Origin: Reichenbachiella sp.
GTDB taxonomy: Bacteria; Bacteroidota; Bacteroidia; Cytophagales; Cyclobacteriaceae
Direction of reading: 5' to 3'
DNA length: 64,000 bases
Assembly (NCBI RefSeq): GCF_033344935.1
Contig: NZ_JAWPMM010000001.1
Coordinates: forward strand, 2,156,001-2,220,000
Below, piece after piece: positions 45,547 through 54,953 of the stretch. A program made the translations under genes and the position numbers. The notes under the pieces are model-generated. The model ran no database searches, had not been told where the DNA came from, and saw only the letters and a program-made list of their open reading frames with translations. Position 1 is the first letter of the stretch. Each line of letters starts with the position of its first letter.

Positions 45547-45930
45547 TCAGTCAAACTGAGTTTCTACATAGTTGAATTCGATGCCTAGTAGGTCTGCATA
45601 ATCTTCGCCTGCTTCTAGCATATCCTCATCATCTTCTTCGTAATACCAGTTGATAGACAAATCAAAACCATTTTCTTTTACAATATTTAATTTCCTAAAT
45701 ATGTCGAACAAGCATTTAGAAGAACTGGTATTGAAATATTCGAATTTGAAATTGGCAATAAGGTTTTGTTTGCCGTTTCGTCCGAATTCTTCCAGATCTC
45801 TGATCAAATTGCTGTAAAACTGAATTGAATTTTCAGGACTAGATTTTCCTCTCAATTCAAGTAGCCCTCGATTAGGGTCGAAATATATTAGGGGGGTTAT
45901 TCTTGTAGGCCTAACAATCAATTTTTCCAT
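45547..45930 (-). CDS. SiaC-family regulatory phosphoprotein (DUF1987)
   Basis: A small soluble protein (127 aa from the ATG at 45930; an in-frame ATG at 45954 adds eight residues). The family opening KLIVRPTRITPLIYFDPNRGLLELRGKSSPEN is clear, and FEYFNTSSSKCLFDIF contains the conserved Thr that corresponds to the phosphorylated Thr68 of Pseudomonas SiaC; numbering from MEKL, it is also residue 68 here. In Pseudomonas SiaC is switched by a kinase and a phosphatase and binds a diguanylate cyclase. No such partner gene lies next to it in this window, so it would have to work with partners encoded elsewhere. Confidence 0.82.
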   Translation of the reverse strand: MEKLIVRPTRITPLIYFDPNRGLLELRGKSSPENSIQFYSNLIRDLEEFGRNGKQNLIANFKFEYFNTSSSKCLFDIFRKLNIVKENGFDLSINWYYEEDDEDMLEAGEDYADLLGIEFNYVETQFD

Positions 45931-45954
45931 AAATCCTCCATCTTCTTTTCTCAT

Positions 45955-46273
45955 AATCGGCTTAGCTGGTTAATGCCGTAGAGTTTCGATTAAGTTGCTT
46001 ATTATCATTTGAGGTTCAGGTATAGAAAAGAGGACTGACAATACTATCAGTAATTCAACCTTTTCGCATAGTACAAATTTTTCTCTGTCTGCTGAACAGT
46101 TTTTAACTTTTTTGTACAAGGCATACCCTTTACCTTCCGGCTAATATATCCTTTTAGACTTAGAATATGAATACAAATGCGAAAATGTTTCTGGGCTATC
46201 TTCGTAATTTCATACTTGAGATAATAAATGTACTTTTCATTTTTCCATTTACAGCTTCACTTATCTTTGAAGC
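45955..46273. other. Intergenic region between the divergent SiaC-like gene and miaA
   Basis: This 319-bp stretch separates two divergent genes and should hold both promoters. On the plus strand TATCTTTG (46262-46269) is an exact TAnnTTTG match directly before miaA. No reading frame, repeat or RNA gene is seen in the rest. Confidence 0.5.
46262..46269 (+). promoter_or_regulatory. -7 box of miaA, giving a near-leaderless mRNA
   Basis: TATCTTTG is an exact match to the Bacteroidota -7 element and ends only four bases before the miaA ATG at 46274, so transcription should begin at or just past the start codon. A T-rich tract lies at 46234-46245. Confidence 0.45.
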
Positions 46274-47185
46274 ATGGGTGACGATAAGCTTTTGGTGGTC
46301 GTGGTTGGTCCAACAGCAGTGGGAAAAACTGCTGTAACGATTGCTCTGGCACAGCATTTTGGGGGAGAAATTATATCTTCAGATTCCAGACAATTTTATA
46401 GAGAGATGGAAATTGGTACTGCAAAACCTGATGCCACAGAAAGGTCGTTGGTTGCACATCATATGGTAGATACGCACTCCATTTCAGAAGATTATGATGC
46501 GGGTGCATTTGCGTCTGACGTAGATGATTTGCTCCCACTTCTTTTTGAAAAAAATAAAGTGCAGTTTATGGTAGGTGGTTCTGGGTTGTATGTAAAGGCC
46601 TTTTGTGATGGGCTGGACGAAATGCCGGAAACGGATCCTGCACTTAGAGAAAAACTCAATCATGAACTAAATGATAAAGGACTGGATAAGCTGTTGGAGG
46701 AGCTTCGAGAAGCAGATCCGGTGTATTTTGAGCAGGTAGATCAGAAAAATCCGCAAAGAGTAGTGCGGGGGTTGGAAGTATATCGTACGACCGGCTTGCC
46801 ATATTCTCACTTTCGGCAAGGAGCCAAAACGAAAGCGCACTCATTCAACATTTTAAAGATTGGATTAGAAATGGATCGCGCTACGCTTTATGACCGTATT
46901 GATCAAAGAATGGATTTAATGATTGAACAAGGGTTGTTTGATGAGGCAAAGGGTTTGTACCCTTACCGAAAAAATAATGCGCTGCAAACAGTGGGCTATA
47001 AAGAGATTTTCGACTTCATAGATGGAAAATATAATAGAGAAGAGGCTATCAGATTACTCAAAAGAAATTCCAGACGATATGCCAAAAGACAATTGACTTG
47101 GTTTAGAAAAGATGAAGAAGTGAATTGGTTCGAACCTAATCAGCTCGACGAAATGATCAAAATAATTCAATCAAGATTAGGTTAG
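46274..47185 (+). CDS. miaA: tRNA dimethylallyltransferase
   Basis: This 303-aa enzyme transfers the isopentenyl group of dimethylallyl diphosphate to A37 of tRNAs that read UNN codons. The P-loop VVVVGPTAVGKT is at the very start (residues about 6-17), followed by the substrate-site ISSDSRQFYREMEIGTAKP (Asp and Arg for A37 recognition) and MVGGSGLYVKAFCDGL, and by NPQRVVRGLEVYRTTGLPYS. The C-terminus has LKRNSRRYAKRQLTWFRKD, the usual tRNA-contacting end. The start is fixed by the P-loop spacing. It is convergent with the next gene. Confidence 0.96.
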   Translation: MGDDKLLVVVVGPTAVGKTAVTIALAQHFGGEIISSDSRQFYREMEIGTAKPDATERSLVAHHMVDTHSISEDYDAGAFASDVDDLLPLLFEKNKVQFMVGGSGLYVKAFCDGLDEMPETDPALREKLNHELNDKGLDKLLEELREADPVYFEQVDQKNPQRVVRGLEVYRTTGLPYSHFRQGAKTKAHSFNILKIGLEMDRATLYDRIDQRMDLMIEQGLFDEAKGLYPYRKNNALQTVGYKEIFDFIDGKYNREEAIRLLKRNSRRYAKRQLTWFRKDEEVNWFEPNQLDEMIKIIQSRLG

Positions 47186-47197
47186 GCTTATATATCT

Positions 47198-47662
47198 TTA
47201 TTTGAAGTCTTTGAAGAACTTCTTATAGATTTTTTTAAGCCGGCCTTCACTTCTTTCATTGGTTACAATCAGGCCATTGACAGTCCCCATGAATACCTTC
47301 TCATATTTCGGATTTTGTCGAATATCAATAGTGAAATTGGTGATTAGTTCTTTTCTCTCTTGCTGAGGAAGCTGAGCACCAAGCGTGTCCACTTTCAGCT
47401 TTAAGAATATTAGCAAATCAGGAGACTCAGCTTGTTCAAAACCATTTTTAGACAAGGCCTCGTGCAGTTTTGATTGTACGGAGGATACTTCAGTGCTTAC
47501 GCTAGGATCCGCTTCCTTTTTGTTGATGGTGAAGGCTGCCAACCGATAAGTTTTGTATTGAGACACCTCAGATTGATAGTAATGGTGTCGAAAGGCGAGT
47601 TGGCCGTGAGCCGAGGAGATTGAGACAATGGCAAGAATAAGGAGGGTGATTTTTTTATGCAT
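47198..47662 (-). CDS. Small exported DUF4136-like protein
   Basis: A 154-aa exported protein with a signal peptide ending near SAHGQ. The mature part resembles DUF4136: VSQYKTYRLAAF, a helix SSVQSKLHEALSKNGFEQAESPDLLIFLKLKV, and a C-terminal basic end LKKIYKKFFKDFK. The function of this family is unknown. It is 56 bp downstream of the NlpC/P60 gene on the same strand and could be cotranscribed with it. Confidence 0.6.
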   Translation of the reverse strand: MHKKITLLILAIVSISSAHGQLAFRHHYYQSEVSQYKTYRLAAFTINKKEADPSVSTEVSSVQSKLHEALSKNGFEQAESPDLLIFLKLKVDTLGAQLPQQERKELITNFTIDIRQNPKYEKVFMGTVNGLIVTNERSEGRLKKIYKKFFKDFK

Positions 47663-47717
47663 ATCAACAGAATTTTAAGAATAACAAGATAATAACCGTT
47701 GACCATAACCCCCAGAC

Positions 47718-48191
47718 TTATTTTATCACTCTTCGAATGGTTTTTATATTGCTTTTGTAGTAATCAGCATTCAGATCAGAAATTACCACCCCGCGAGAAG
47801 AAGAGGCATGAATAAAGTAGGTCCCATCGGGAGTCACGGAGGTGATCATTCCACTGTGATACCATTTTTCTCTTTTTCCTTTGAATTTGAAAAAGACGAT
47901 ATCCCCTTGTCGGATACTATTCCAGCCCACTTTTTTCCCAAACTTAGATTGGGCTTTTGCGGTTCTTGGAATGCTGTATCCCGCTTGTGCATAGGAATTT
48001 TGCATAAGCGCGGAGCAATCAATACCACTCTTGCTGGTTCCTCCATATTTATAAGGAGTGCCGGTATAGGTATAGGCAGCATCTACGACATTTTGTATGG
48101 ATTGTGCCCGTTGTCTTTTCTTTTTTTGAGCTAATGTAGGGGCAGTGATAAGAATTGTGAAAGTAAGAAATAAAAATCCTATTCTAGGCAT
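47718..48191 (-). CDS. NlpC/P60 (C40) family peptidoglycan endopeptidase
   Basis: A 157-aa exported cysteine peptidase consisting of little more than a signal peptide (residues 1-21) and one catalytic domain. The catalytic residues are visible: Cys59 in GIDCSALM, His112 in KWYHSGMI and His128 in FIHASS, with the usual GTPYKYGGTS before the cysteine. It cuts peptide stems of peptidoglycan in the periplasm; the exact bond cannot be told from the sequence. It is divergent from the clpS promoter region. Confidence 0.9.
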   Translation of the reverse strand: MPRIGFLFLTFTILITAPTLAQKKKRQRAQSIQNVVDAAYTYTGTPYKYGGTSKSGIDCSALMQNSYAQAGYSIPRTAKAQSKFGKKVGWNSIRQGDIVFFKFKGKREKWYHSGMITSVTPDGTYFIHASSSRGVVISDLNADYYKSNIKTIRRVIK

Positions 48192-48263
48192 ATTGAAAAT
48201 TTTGAACTGATAAACAGTAATGGTGCCAAATTTACCAAGTAGTGTTTTTAACGACTATTTCTG

Positions 48264-48291
48264 TTGGGGAATTTTACAATAATTATCTTTG
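48264..48291 (+). promoter_or_regulatory. Candidate promoter of clpS-recR
   Basis: TTG (48264-48266), 17-bp spacer, TATCTTTG (48284-48291), an exact TAnnTTTG match. Transcription would start near 48297, which rules out starts upstream and supports the clpS ATG at 48330. Confidence 0.5.
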
Positions 48292-48329
48292 TTGAAATTT
48301 TGATCAAAGTTATTATTGCAAATCGCAAA

Positions 48330-48623
48330 ATGAGAAAAATGATGTCTTGGCAATTTGAAGAAGAAGAGCTAGTAGATGTATTAGAAGAAGAGCAAGAAGA
48401 TGAAGGGCGTACGCTCGTAGTTTTCAATGATGAGGTAAACTCCTTCGATCATGTGATCAATACCTTGATTAAGGTTTGCAAGCACGAAAGGGTACAGGCA
48501 GAGCAATGTACCTATATCATTCATTTCAATGGCAAATGTCAGGTGAAAAAAGGCACCTATGAAGTTTTAAAACCTATGAAAGAAGGTATTCTGGACGCCG
48601 GCATCAGCGCTGTGATTAATTAA
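48330..48623 (+). CDS. clpS: ATP-dependent Clp protease adaptor ClpS
   Basis: The N-degron adaptor that hands substrates with bulky N-terminal residues to ClpA/ClpC-ClpP, 97 aa from the ATG at 48330. An acidic N-terminal tail (FEEEELVDVLEEEQEDEG) leads into the binding domain with TLVVFNDEVNSFDHVINTLIKVCKHE, in which Asn and Asp of the FNDEVN motif grip the N-terminal residue, and the HERVQAEQ helix follows. The ClpC-binding end GISAVIN is present. It is 8 bp before recR, so the two are probably one transcript. Confidence 0.9.
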   Translation: MRKMMSWQFEEEELVDVLEEEQEDEGRTLVVFNDEVNSFDHVINTLIKVCKHERVQAEQCTYIIHFNGKCQVKKGTYEVLKPMKEGILDAGISAVIN

Positions 48624-48631
48624 ACTATAGA

Positions 48632-49249
48632 ATGGAATTTCCAAGCGAATTGATAGAGGAGGCGGTAAAGGAAATCTCCAAACTACCGGGTATCGGAAAA
48701 AAAACAGCACTAAGGTTAGCCTTACATCTGCTCAAAGAAAACGAGGCGACCACCGAGGGACTGGCCGCCTCCCTGGTCAGATTGAGAAAAGAGACCAAAT
48801 ACTGTGGTACCTGTCATGTGATTTCTCATACCACAGATTGTACCTGCAGGACTATTAGCCGTGACTTGTCGGTTATTTGCGTTGTGGTGGATACACCGGA
48901 TTTGTTAGCTATTCGAAGTACTGGCCAGTATCAAGGCATGTTTCATGTGCTAGGCGGAGTGATTTCGCCGATTGAGGGAATTGGACCGGAAGACCTACAT
49001 ATTGATACTTTGGTGGATCGGATTAAATCGTCTGAAGGTGAAGTAAAAGAGGTGATTTTGGCACTTAGTGCCACCATGGAAGGCGATACTACCTGTTTTT
49101 ATTTGTCTAGAAAATTGGAAGAAACCGGTGTGAAGATTACAACCATCGCCCGAGGGATACCAATAGGCGGTGAGTTGGAATATGCAGACGAAGTGACTTT
49201 GGGCAGAAGCATTGTGACCCGAACCAGTTACTCTTCAGGCGATGCTTAA
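48632..49249 (+). CDS. recR: Recombination mediator protein RecR
   Basis: The RecFOR-pathway DNA clamp subunit, 205 aa. The N-terminal helix-hairpin-helix is KLPGIGKKTALRLALHLL, the zinc finger is CGTCHVISHTTDCTC (about residues 57-71), and the TOPRIM domain begins SVICVVVDTPDLLAI with the acidic cluster VILALSATMEGDTT. The C-terminal Walker B-like segment KITTIARGIPIGGELEYAD is standard. RecR works with RecO and RecF to load RecA on gapped DNA. It directly follows clpS. Confidence 0.96.
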   Translation: MEFPSELIEEAVKEISKLPGIGKKTALRLALHLLKENEATTEGLAASLVRLRKETKYCGTCHVISHTTDCTCRTISRDLSVICVVVDTPDLLAIRSTGQYQGMFHVLGGVISPIEGIGPEDLHIDTLVDRIKSSEGEVKEVILALSATMEGDTTCFYLSRKLEETGVKITTIARGIPIGGELEYADEVTLGRSIVTRTSYSSGDA

Positions 49250-49402
49250 TTTAATTTTCAGGAACACCACATTTCGAATATCATAGGATAATTGGCTGAT
49301 CTTTGTATTTGAGTTCAGTAAAACAGTAGATTTTTGAACATATTTTAACGTAGCTGTTAAAATTTTTAAGATGAATGCTATGCGATTGGTGAAGAGCTTA
49401 TC

Positions 49403-49410
49403 TACTTTTG
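49403..49410 (+). promoter_or_regulatory. Candidate -7 box of the aminotransferase gene
   Basis: TACTTTTG fits TAnnTTTG and lies 27 bp before the ATG at 49438. A matching upstream TTTG at the expected spacing is not evident. Confidence 0.3.
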
Positions 49411-49437
49411 CGCATATAATTTCAAGAAAATCAATCA

Positions 49438-50631
49438 ATGGAACACTTATCGGATAGAATCAAAAACATGGCAGAGTCTGCCACGCTGGCGATGGCTGCC
49501 AAAGCTAGAGAATTCAAAGAAAATGGTATAGACGTGATTAGTTTGAGTCTGGGAGAACCAGATTTTAAAACGCCTAAACACATTCAAGAAGGCGCCAAAG
49601 AAGCCATTGATTCTGAAAAATATTTTGCCTACCCACCAGTAAATGGCTATGCGGATTTGAGAAAAGCCATAGCTGACAAGTTTAAAAACGAAAATGGACT
49701 GGAGTATACGGCAGACCAGATCGTAGTTTCTAATGGCGCGAAGCAGTCGATCGTCAATGTTATGATGGCTCTGGTAAATCCAGGAGATGAGGTGATCGTA
49801 TTATCACCATACTGGGTGAGTTATACGGCAGCTATTGAGTTGGCAGAAGGTACTCCTGTATTAGTAAAGGGCGGTATTGAAAATGATTTCAAAGCTACGG
49901 CAGAACAAGTTAAGGCGGCTTTGACGGATAAGACCAAAGCGATCATTTTCTCCTCTCCGTGTAACCCGACTGGTTCAGTATTCACTAAAGAAGAATTGTC
50001 TGCGATTGCAGACGTGTTGAGAGATACAGATGTAATCGTGATCTCAGATGAGATTTATGAGCATATTAACTTCTCTGGAGCTCATGCTAGTATTGGTGCT
50101 TTGCCAGGTATGCTAGACAAGACCGTGACTATCAACGGTATGGCTAAAGGATTTGCTATGACTGGATGGAGAGTAGGATATATCGGTGCGCCAACTTGGA
50201 TTGCTAAAGCTTGTTCTAAAATACAAGGACAAGTAACATCGGCGAATTGTAGCATTGCACAGCGAGCTACAGTTACGGCATTGACTTCTGACCTAGGCCC
50301 AACCAAGGCCATGACAGAGCAATATGGAAAAAGAAGAGAATTGGTGTTTGGATTGCTTAATGACATCCCTGGTGTGAAGACGAACATGCCACAAGGAGCC
50401 TTTTATTTCTTCCCAGATGTAAGCAGCTACTTTGGTAAGTCTGATGGGTCTACTACGATTAACGATGCCAGCGACCTTTGTTTGTATTTGCTGGAAAACG
50501 CACATGTGTCTTTGGTGACTGGTGCGGCTTTCGGGGATCCTGATTGTATCAGACTGTCGTACGCGGCATCTGAAGAGAACCTTAAGGAAGCGCTGAAAAG
50601 AGTCAAAGAAACATTAGCCAAATTGAGCTAA
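49438..50631 (+). CDS. PLP-dependent aminotransferase, aspartate-aminotransferase type
   Basis: A fold-type I class I/II aminotransferase, 397 aa. It has DVISLSLGEPDF near the start, YPPVNGYADLRKAIA, the phosphate-side VVSNGAKQSI, SPCNPTGSVF (Asn contacting PLP), DEIYEHINFSG (Asp and Tyr to the ring) and the Schiff-base lysine in TINGMAKGFAMTGWRVGY. This pattern is that of the bacterial aspartate aminotransferase subgroup Ib, which may also accept prephenate in some bacteria. It stands alone with its own terminator. Confidence 0.92.
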   Translation: MEHLSDRIKNMAESATLAMAAKAREFKENGIDVISLSLGEPDFKTPKHIQEGAKEAIDSEKYFAYPPVNGYADLRKAIADKFKNENGLEYTADQIVVSNGAKQSIVNVMMALVNPGDEVIVLSPYWVSYTAAIELAEGTPVLVKGGIENDFKATAEQVKAALTDKTKAIIFSSPCNPTGSVFTKEELSAIADVLRDTDVIVISDEIYEHINFSGAHASIGALPGMLDKTVTINGMAKGFAMTGWRVGYIGAPTWIAKACSKIQGQVTSANCSIAQRATVTALTSDLGPTKAMTEQYGKRRELVFGLLNDIPGVKTNMPQGAFYFFPDVSSYFGKSDGSTTINDASDLCLYLLENAHVSLVTGAAFGDPDCIRLSYAASEENLKEALKRVKETLAKLS

Positions 50632-50642
50632 GAATCAATACA

Positions 50643-50677
50643 GAAAGGATTGTTCATCAGAGCAATCCTTTTTTTCT
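50643..50677 (+). terminator. Rho-independent terminator
   Basis: AAGGATTG (50645-50652), 10-base loop, CAATCCTT (50663-50670), followed by a run of T. It lies 12 bp past the aminotransferase stop. Confidence 0.85.
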
Positions 50678-50716
50678 TTCTCATATTTCCACTGATTTAC
50701 TTAGCTTTATCCCTTG

Positions 50717-53134
50717 ATGAATTCAGTCGGGAATTATACCTCTCAATTAAGTACGCCAAGCCACCTCAATTATCTAATACTTGGTCTGTTGATGCTCAGT
50801 TTTTTGAGCTCGAACGCTCAAGATTTGCCCACAGCAAAACAAGGAATTCTTGACCTTAGAGAATGGGAATTTCAAAAAAATGAGCCTATTTCTTTGGCAG
50901 GAGAGTGGGAGTTTTATTGGGAGAGAATCCTATATCCAGCTGATTTCGAATATCTCGACCTTCCTGAAACTTACCGGAAATTTCCCATGCTTTGGGAAGG
51001 AGATATTATCGATGAGGATACCATTACACCAGTAGGGTTCGCTACACAACGCTTGCAGGTCATAGTCAATTCGGTGACGCCAGAGCTGGCGATAACCATT
51101 CCACATTTTTATTCTTCTTATTTACTCTTTTTGAATGGTGAATACTTGGGTTCCAATGGTCAGGTAGGCATGCATGAGGTGACTTCCAAGCCTCATTGGC
51201 AGTATATGACCAGGGAGTTCAAGGTTAAATCTGATACACTGGAAATTGTATTGCAGATATCTAACTACAAACATTCACGTGGAGGTAGTTTCTATGATAT
51301 TAAGCTAGGAGAGAAAGTGAAAATGCAAACGGTAGAGGGTCGTCAGAAGGCTTTCGATCTGATTATGTCGTCTAGTTTGTTTTTCATAGGCCTCTTTTTT
51401 ATGGTCTTGTTCTGGTTTGGTAGACATGAAAAGCAGATTTTATACTTTTCACTTTTTTGTTTGTTCTATAGTTATCGATCGATAGGCTCGGGGAGCTATA
51501 CCCTTCATTCATTATATCCGGAGTTGCCTTGGCTGCTGACGCTCAAGGCCGAGTACATCACCATGTTTATGGCTGGGCTTTTCTTCTCCTTCTATTCTTA
51601 TTATCTATATAAGCGAGAGACGTCCAGACTGTTTTTACTTTTTGTGACAATCATAAGTGGCACATTCGTATTAATTACACTCTTCGCACCGGTTAAGTTT
51701 TTTACCAAATTAGTGGGACCTTATTCTGTTATGATCTTGATTGGGTTCGTCTATATGATGTATACCTATGTGCTTGCTGTAGTCAACAAGAGGGAAGGAT
51801 CATTAATGTCATTGATAAGTTCTTTTTTACTCTTTCTGGTCATGGGAGCTGTTATCCTGGAGCACTTTGGGTTTATGAAAAATTCTATGCTCTTCTATTT
51901 TGTGGGGTATCAGCAGTTTTTCTTTTTCCAATCGATCATTCTTTTTTATCGATACAACCGGAAAATTGAGATGGCCAAAGAGAAGGCAGAATCCGCTGCT
52001 CGATCTCAGTCTGATTTCCTATCCATGATTTCTCATGAGATCCGAACACCTTTGAATGCGGTGATAGGCTTGACCAATTATCTAATTGGGGATAAACCCA
52101 AAAAACAGCATACGGATGATCTAAAAACATTGAAGTTCTCAGCGGAGCATTTACATGTACTGATTAATGATGTGCTGGATTACAGTAAACTCGATGCAGG
52201 AAAGATTGAGTTTGAAGAAGTGGATGTCAATGTGGTTGAAATGGCCAGAAACATTACCAAAGGGTTTGATAATAGAGCCAAGGAAAAGGACATTTATTTG
52301 AACTTTCTTCATGATGAAGAGATTCCAAATTTTATCGTTTGTGATGGATTACGCTTGAGTCAGATTCTAACCAACCTGATTAGTAATGCGATCAAGTTTA
52401 CAGATGAAGGTGGTGTGACGCTCAGTATGACCATTATCATGTTAACCAAAGATAGAGTGTCTATCAAGTTTTCCGTAGAAGATTCGGGTATTGGAATACC
52501 CAAAGACAAAATCAAAACCATATTTGATAGTTTCTCTCAGGCCTCTACATCCACAACCCGTGAATATGGAGGAACTGGTTTGGGCTTGTCCATTACCAAA
52601 CGAATACTGGATATGCAAAACACAAAAATCAATGTGTTTAGTGTTGAAGGGCAGGGCTCAAGATTCTATTTTACTCAAACATTTGCAATCAGCGAGAATC
52701 AGGAAAAAGTGACCGAGAAGATTTCAGAAGTACATAATCAGTTGGAAGGAAAAAGCATACTACTGGTAGAGGATAATCCAGTAAATGTGATGGTAGCTAA
52801 GAAGTTTCTGTCGCGATGGGATATCAAAGTGGACGTGGCTGAGAATGGCCGAGAGGCATTAGAAAAGACAGCCATCGAATCTTATGATTTGGTGCTGATG
52901 GATTTGCAAATGCCAGAAATGGATGGCTATACGGCATCCGAAGAATTGAGAAAACGTGGCTATACGGTGCCAATCCTTGCCTTAACCGCCTCTGTGATGT
53001 TGGACGTAGGCGATCGTGTATTCAAGTCCGGAATGAATGATTTCATTACCAAACCATTCGATCCAGACGATCTATTTAATAAGATCAAATTGCATATCGA
53101 GCGGAAAGAATCTGAAGAGAAAGGGGTGAATTAA
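50717..53134 (+). CDS. 7TMR-DISM hybrid sensor histidine kinase / response regulator
   Basis: A hybrid kinase of about 805 aa. In order: a signal peptide (to about residue 35, LSSNAQ), an extracellular DISM-type beta-sandwich ([20 protein letters not shown], the sensor that usually binds carbohydrates), seven membrane helices (about 215-400), a coiled coil, HisKA with phospho-acceptor His440 ([15 protein letters not shown]), a GHKL ATPase domain ([30 protein letters not shown]) and a receiver domain with Asp729 ([14 protein letters not shown]). The start is the ATG at 50717; a TTG lies just before it. The 3' end overlaps the convergent hemE stop by 4 bp. Confidence 0.93.
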   Translation: MNSVGNYTSQLSTPSHLNYLILGLLMLSFLSSNAQDLPTAKQGILDLREWEFQKNEPISLAGEWEFYWERILYPADFEYLDLPETYRKFPMLWEGDIIDEDTITPVGFATQRLQVIVNSVTPELAITIPHFYSSYLLFLNGEYLGSNGQVGMHEVTSKPHWQYMTREFKVKSDTLEIVLQISNYKHSRGGSFYDIKLGEKVKMQTVEGRQKAFDLIMSSSLFFIGLFFMVLFWFGRHEKQILYFSLFCLFYSYRSIGSGSYTLHSLYPELPWLLTLKAEYITMFMAGLFFSFYSYYLYKRETSRLFLLFVTIISGTFVLITLFAPVKFFTKLVGPYSVMILIGFVYMMYTYVLAVVNKREGSLMSLISSFLLFLVMGAVILEHFGFMKNSMLFYFVGYQQFFFFQSIILFYRYNRKIEMAKEKAESAARSQSDFLSMISHEIRTPLNAVIGLTNYLIGDKPKKQHTDDLKTLKFSAEHLHVLINDVLDYSKLDAGKIEFEEVDVNVVEMARNITKGFDNRAKEKDIYLNFLHDEEIPNFIVCDGLRLSQILTNLISNAIKFTDEGGVTLSMTIIMLTKDRVSIKFSVEDSGIGIPKDKIKTIFDSFSQASTSTTREYGGTGLGLSITKRILDMQNTKINVFSVEGQGSRFYFTQTFAISENQEKVTEKISEVHNQLEGKSILLVEDNPVNVMVAKKFLSRWDIKVDVAENGREALEKTAIESYDLVLMDLQMPEMDGYTASEELRKRGYTVPILALTASVMLDVGDRVFKSGMNDFITKPFDPDDLFNKIKLHIERKESEEKGVN

Positions 53135-54162
53135 TTAGCCTTCCAATTCTTTACCGTTTCAATAAACACCTTTACTTTCTCAGGATTAATGTCTGGGTAA
53201 ACGCCATGGCCTAAATTGGCGATGTGTCTATGACCGCCAAAGGATTCAAGCATCTCAATGGTTTGCAATTCAATTTCTTTATCCGTACTGTAAAGCACAC
53301 AAGGGTCTAAATTTCCCTGAAGTGTTTTGTCTGGACCTATCAATCTTCTGGTAGGTGCTACCGCCATGTTCCAGTCCAATCCAATGGTCTCGCAGTTGAG
53401 TTGTCCCATTTGCTTTCTAGCAAAATAAGCGCCCTTGGCAAATACAGTCACAGGTACGATGTCTATGGTATCACAGATTTTGGAAATGTATTTCAATCCA
53501 AATTCTTCATACTGTGCCGGAGACAAGATGCCCGCCCAAGAGTCGAAAATCTGTACTAAGTCGGCGCCGCATTTGATCTGCATTTGCAAGTATTTGATCG
53601 TGCTTTCTGTGATCATGTCCAGCAGTTTGTGAGAAAGCTCTGGCTCAGTGTAAAGCATCTTTTTGGCCTTAGAAAAAGTCTTGCTACCAGCGCCTTCTAC
53701 CATGTAGGAGAAAATCGTCCATGGTGCTCCGGCGAACCCGATCAAAGGTACACGACCATTCAATTCCTTTTTGGTGATTTTGATGGCTTCGGCCACATAG
53801 TCCAAGTCAGTCTCTGGTTCAGCAATTCTGATTTTCTTTAGGTCAGCTGCAGACTGTATCGTGTTTTCAAACCATGGTCCCTTTTTCTCGATCATCTGAT
53901 AAGGCAATCCCATGGCTTCAGGAATCACCAAAATGTCGGAGAAAATGATGGCCGCATCAACGCCTAATAGATCTACCGGTTGGATGGTTACTTCAGCCGC
54001 TAACTCCGGAGTGGTAGCCAGTTCAATAAAACCGCTTACGCTTTCACGAACTTTACGATATTCGGGCAGAATTCTTCCAGCCTGACGCATCAGCCACACC
54101 GGCACTCTTTCTGTTTCTTCTCCTCTGGCTGCTCGCAATATTAGATCGTTTTGTAAAATCAT
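53131..54162 (-). CDS. hemE: Uroporphyrinogen decarboxylase
   Basis: This 343-aa cytosolic enzyme converts uroporphyrinogen III to coproporphyrinogen III in heme synthesis. The N-terminal [18 protein letters not shown] block with the two active-site arginines is near residue 25-40, the catalytic Asp lies in [16 protein letters not shown], and [16 protein letters not shown] and [15 protein letters not shown] are characteristic. It stands alone, and the neighbouring genes do not belong to heme synthesis. It overlaps the hybrid kinase stop by 4 bp. Confidence 0.96.
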   Translation of the reverse strand: MILQNDLILRAARGEETERVPVWLMRQAGRILPEYRKVRESVSGFIELATTPELAAEVTIQPVDLLGVDAAIIFSDILVIPEAMGLPYQMIEKKGPWFENTIQSAADLKKIRIAEPETDLDYVAEAIKITKKELNGRVPLIGFAGAPWTIFSYMVEGAGSKTFSKAKKMLYTEPELSHKLLDMITESTIKYLQMQIKCGADLVQIFDSWAGILSPAQYEEFGLKYISKICDTIDIVPVTVFAKGAYFARKQMGQLNCETIGLDWNMAVAPTRRLIGPDKTLQGNLDPCVLYSTDKEIELQTIEMLESFGGHRHIANLGHGVYPDINPEKVKVFIETVKNWKAN

Positions 54163-54184
54163 AGGGTTCTATTTTCTCCGGCCG

Positions 54185-54192
54185 CAAAGATA
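54185..54192 (-). promoter_or_regulatory. Candidate -7 box of hemE
   Basis: On the minus strand TATCTTTG matches TAnnTTTG exactly and lies 22 bp before the hemE ATG at 54162. A TTTG sits 13 bp further upstream, closer than usual. Confidence 0.4.
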
Positions 54193-54472
54193 ATAGGGGA
54201 TGGGACAAATGGGAGATAGGTGAGGAGAAAATGAAGGGGATGGTGAATTTGACGTCTGTGTATGGTGCGTGTGCGTGTCGTTTGATAATGCAGCCAAAGT
54301 AGTGAAAATCTGCCGAATCTACCAACGTTTCGGTGAGAGCTGCGTTCCGCCAATCTTCCGATGCGGCGAACTGGCCTCACAATAAGCAGAGAAGTAATTT
54401 TCCTCGGTAGATGCACGGGTTCGTTCCGCCGAAGCTGGCTAAATGCTCAATTCGCACATGCACTATGACGCC

Positions 54473-54484
54473 ATGTTAGCGATT
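54473..54484. repeat. Left 12-bp inverted repeat of cassette-like unit
   Basis: ATGTTAGCGATT, which matches perfectly and in opposite orientation AATCGCTAACAT at 54954-54965. The two bracket one small membrane-protein gene. Confidence 0.6.
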
Positions 54485-54486
54485 TG

Positions 54487-54933
54487 TTATTCTGCGTTAT
54501 CGTTGTTGCTTCGGTTTCTTACATTGTATGCACTCCACATTCCAACCAAAATGAAAAAAGAGGCAAAAAGCAAAGAGTTCATTGTTATGTCCTGCCCCAT
54601 AATCCAATGAAAAATGAGAATAAGGATGAAGCCTGGAATTCCAATCTTGAGTCCCTGAATTGGCCAGTTCTTCTTGTTAATTGGCAGTGGTGATTTACCA
54701 TCGTTCTTGTTCGCATACCGAATAGAATATCTTCGGATAGAATACAAAATTGTTGCTGTCAATAAACTAAAAAAAGTTAACCAGAAGCCAGTAAATAGAA
54801 ATGTTCGCTGAGTTATGGGCTCATCAAAGAATGCATATGTAATACCGATTGTTAACAAGCAAAGTGTTGCCAGTAGTGTCCAGAAGAAAAGGAAAATGTA
54901 AAACCAGTTCGAAAATATTTTGTTGGTGTTCAT
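54487..54933 (-). CDS. Uncharacterised small membrane protein in a repeat-flanked unit
   Basis: I do not recognise this protein. From the ATG at 54933 it is 148 aa (an upstream in-frame start at 54987 would run through the right repeat and is less likely). Four hydrophobic segments are visible: IFSNWFYIFLFFWTLLATLCLL, FLFTGFWLTFFSLLTATILY, LKIGIPGFILILIFHW and SLLFASFFILVGMW, with a basic loop (YSIRRYSIRYANKNDGK) between the second and third. Perfect 12-bp inverted repeats lie just outside each end of the gene, so it looks like a small mobile cassette. Function unknown. Confidence 0.55.
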   Translation of the reverse strand: MNTNKIFSNWFYIFLFFWTLLATLCLLTIGITYAFFDEPITQRTFLFTGFWLTFFSLLTATILYSIRRYSIRYANKNDGKSPLPINKKNWPIQGLKIGIPGFILILIFHWIMGQDITMNSLLFASFFILVGMWSAYNVRNRSNNDNAE

Positions 54934-54953
54934 GAGTTCTACGTTCCGGGAAT

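Larger units (their letters stand above)
54163..54486. other. GC-richer gene-free region before the cassette-like gene
   Basis: This 324-bp stretch follows the hemE start. The minus-strand box TATCTTTG (54185-54192) is a good -7 element for hemE. Beyond about 54300 the DNA becomes GC-richer and repetitive: the octamer GTTCCGCC occurs at 54344-54351 and again near 54423, and an imperfect hairpin (GTGAG...GTTC / GAAC...CTCAC) spans 54333-54380. The left 12-bp inverted repeat of the cassette-like unit begins at 54473. No gene is seen. Confidence 0.5.

Noticed and set aside
48264-48329. Upstream TTG start for clpS adding 22 residues
   Set aside because: The extra residues are hydrophobic and unlike ClpS, and the likely promoter lies inside them, so transcription would start downstream of that codon.
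54416-54432. GGTTCGTTCC resembling a tRNA T-loop
   Set aside because: No acceptor or anticodon stem can be drawn around it; the stretch is part of the GC-rich repeats.
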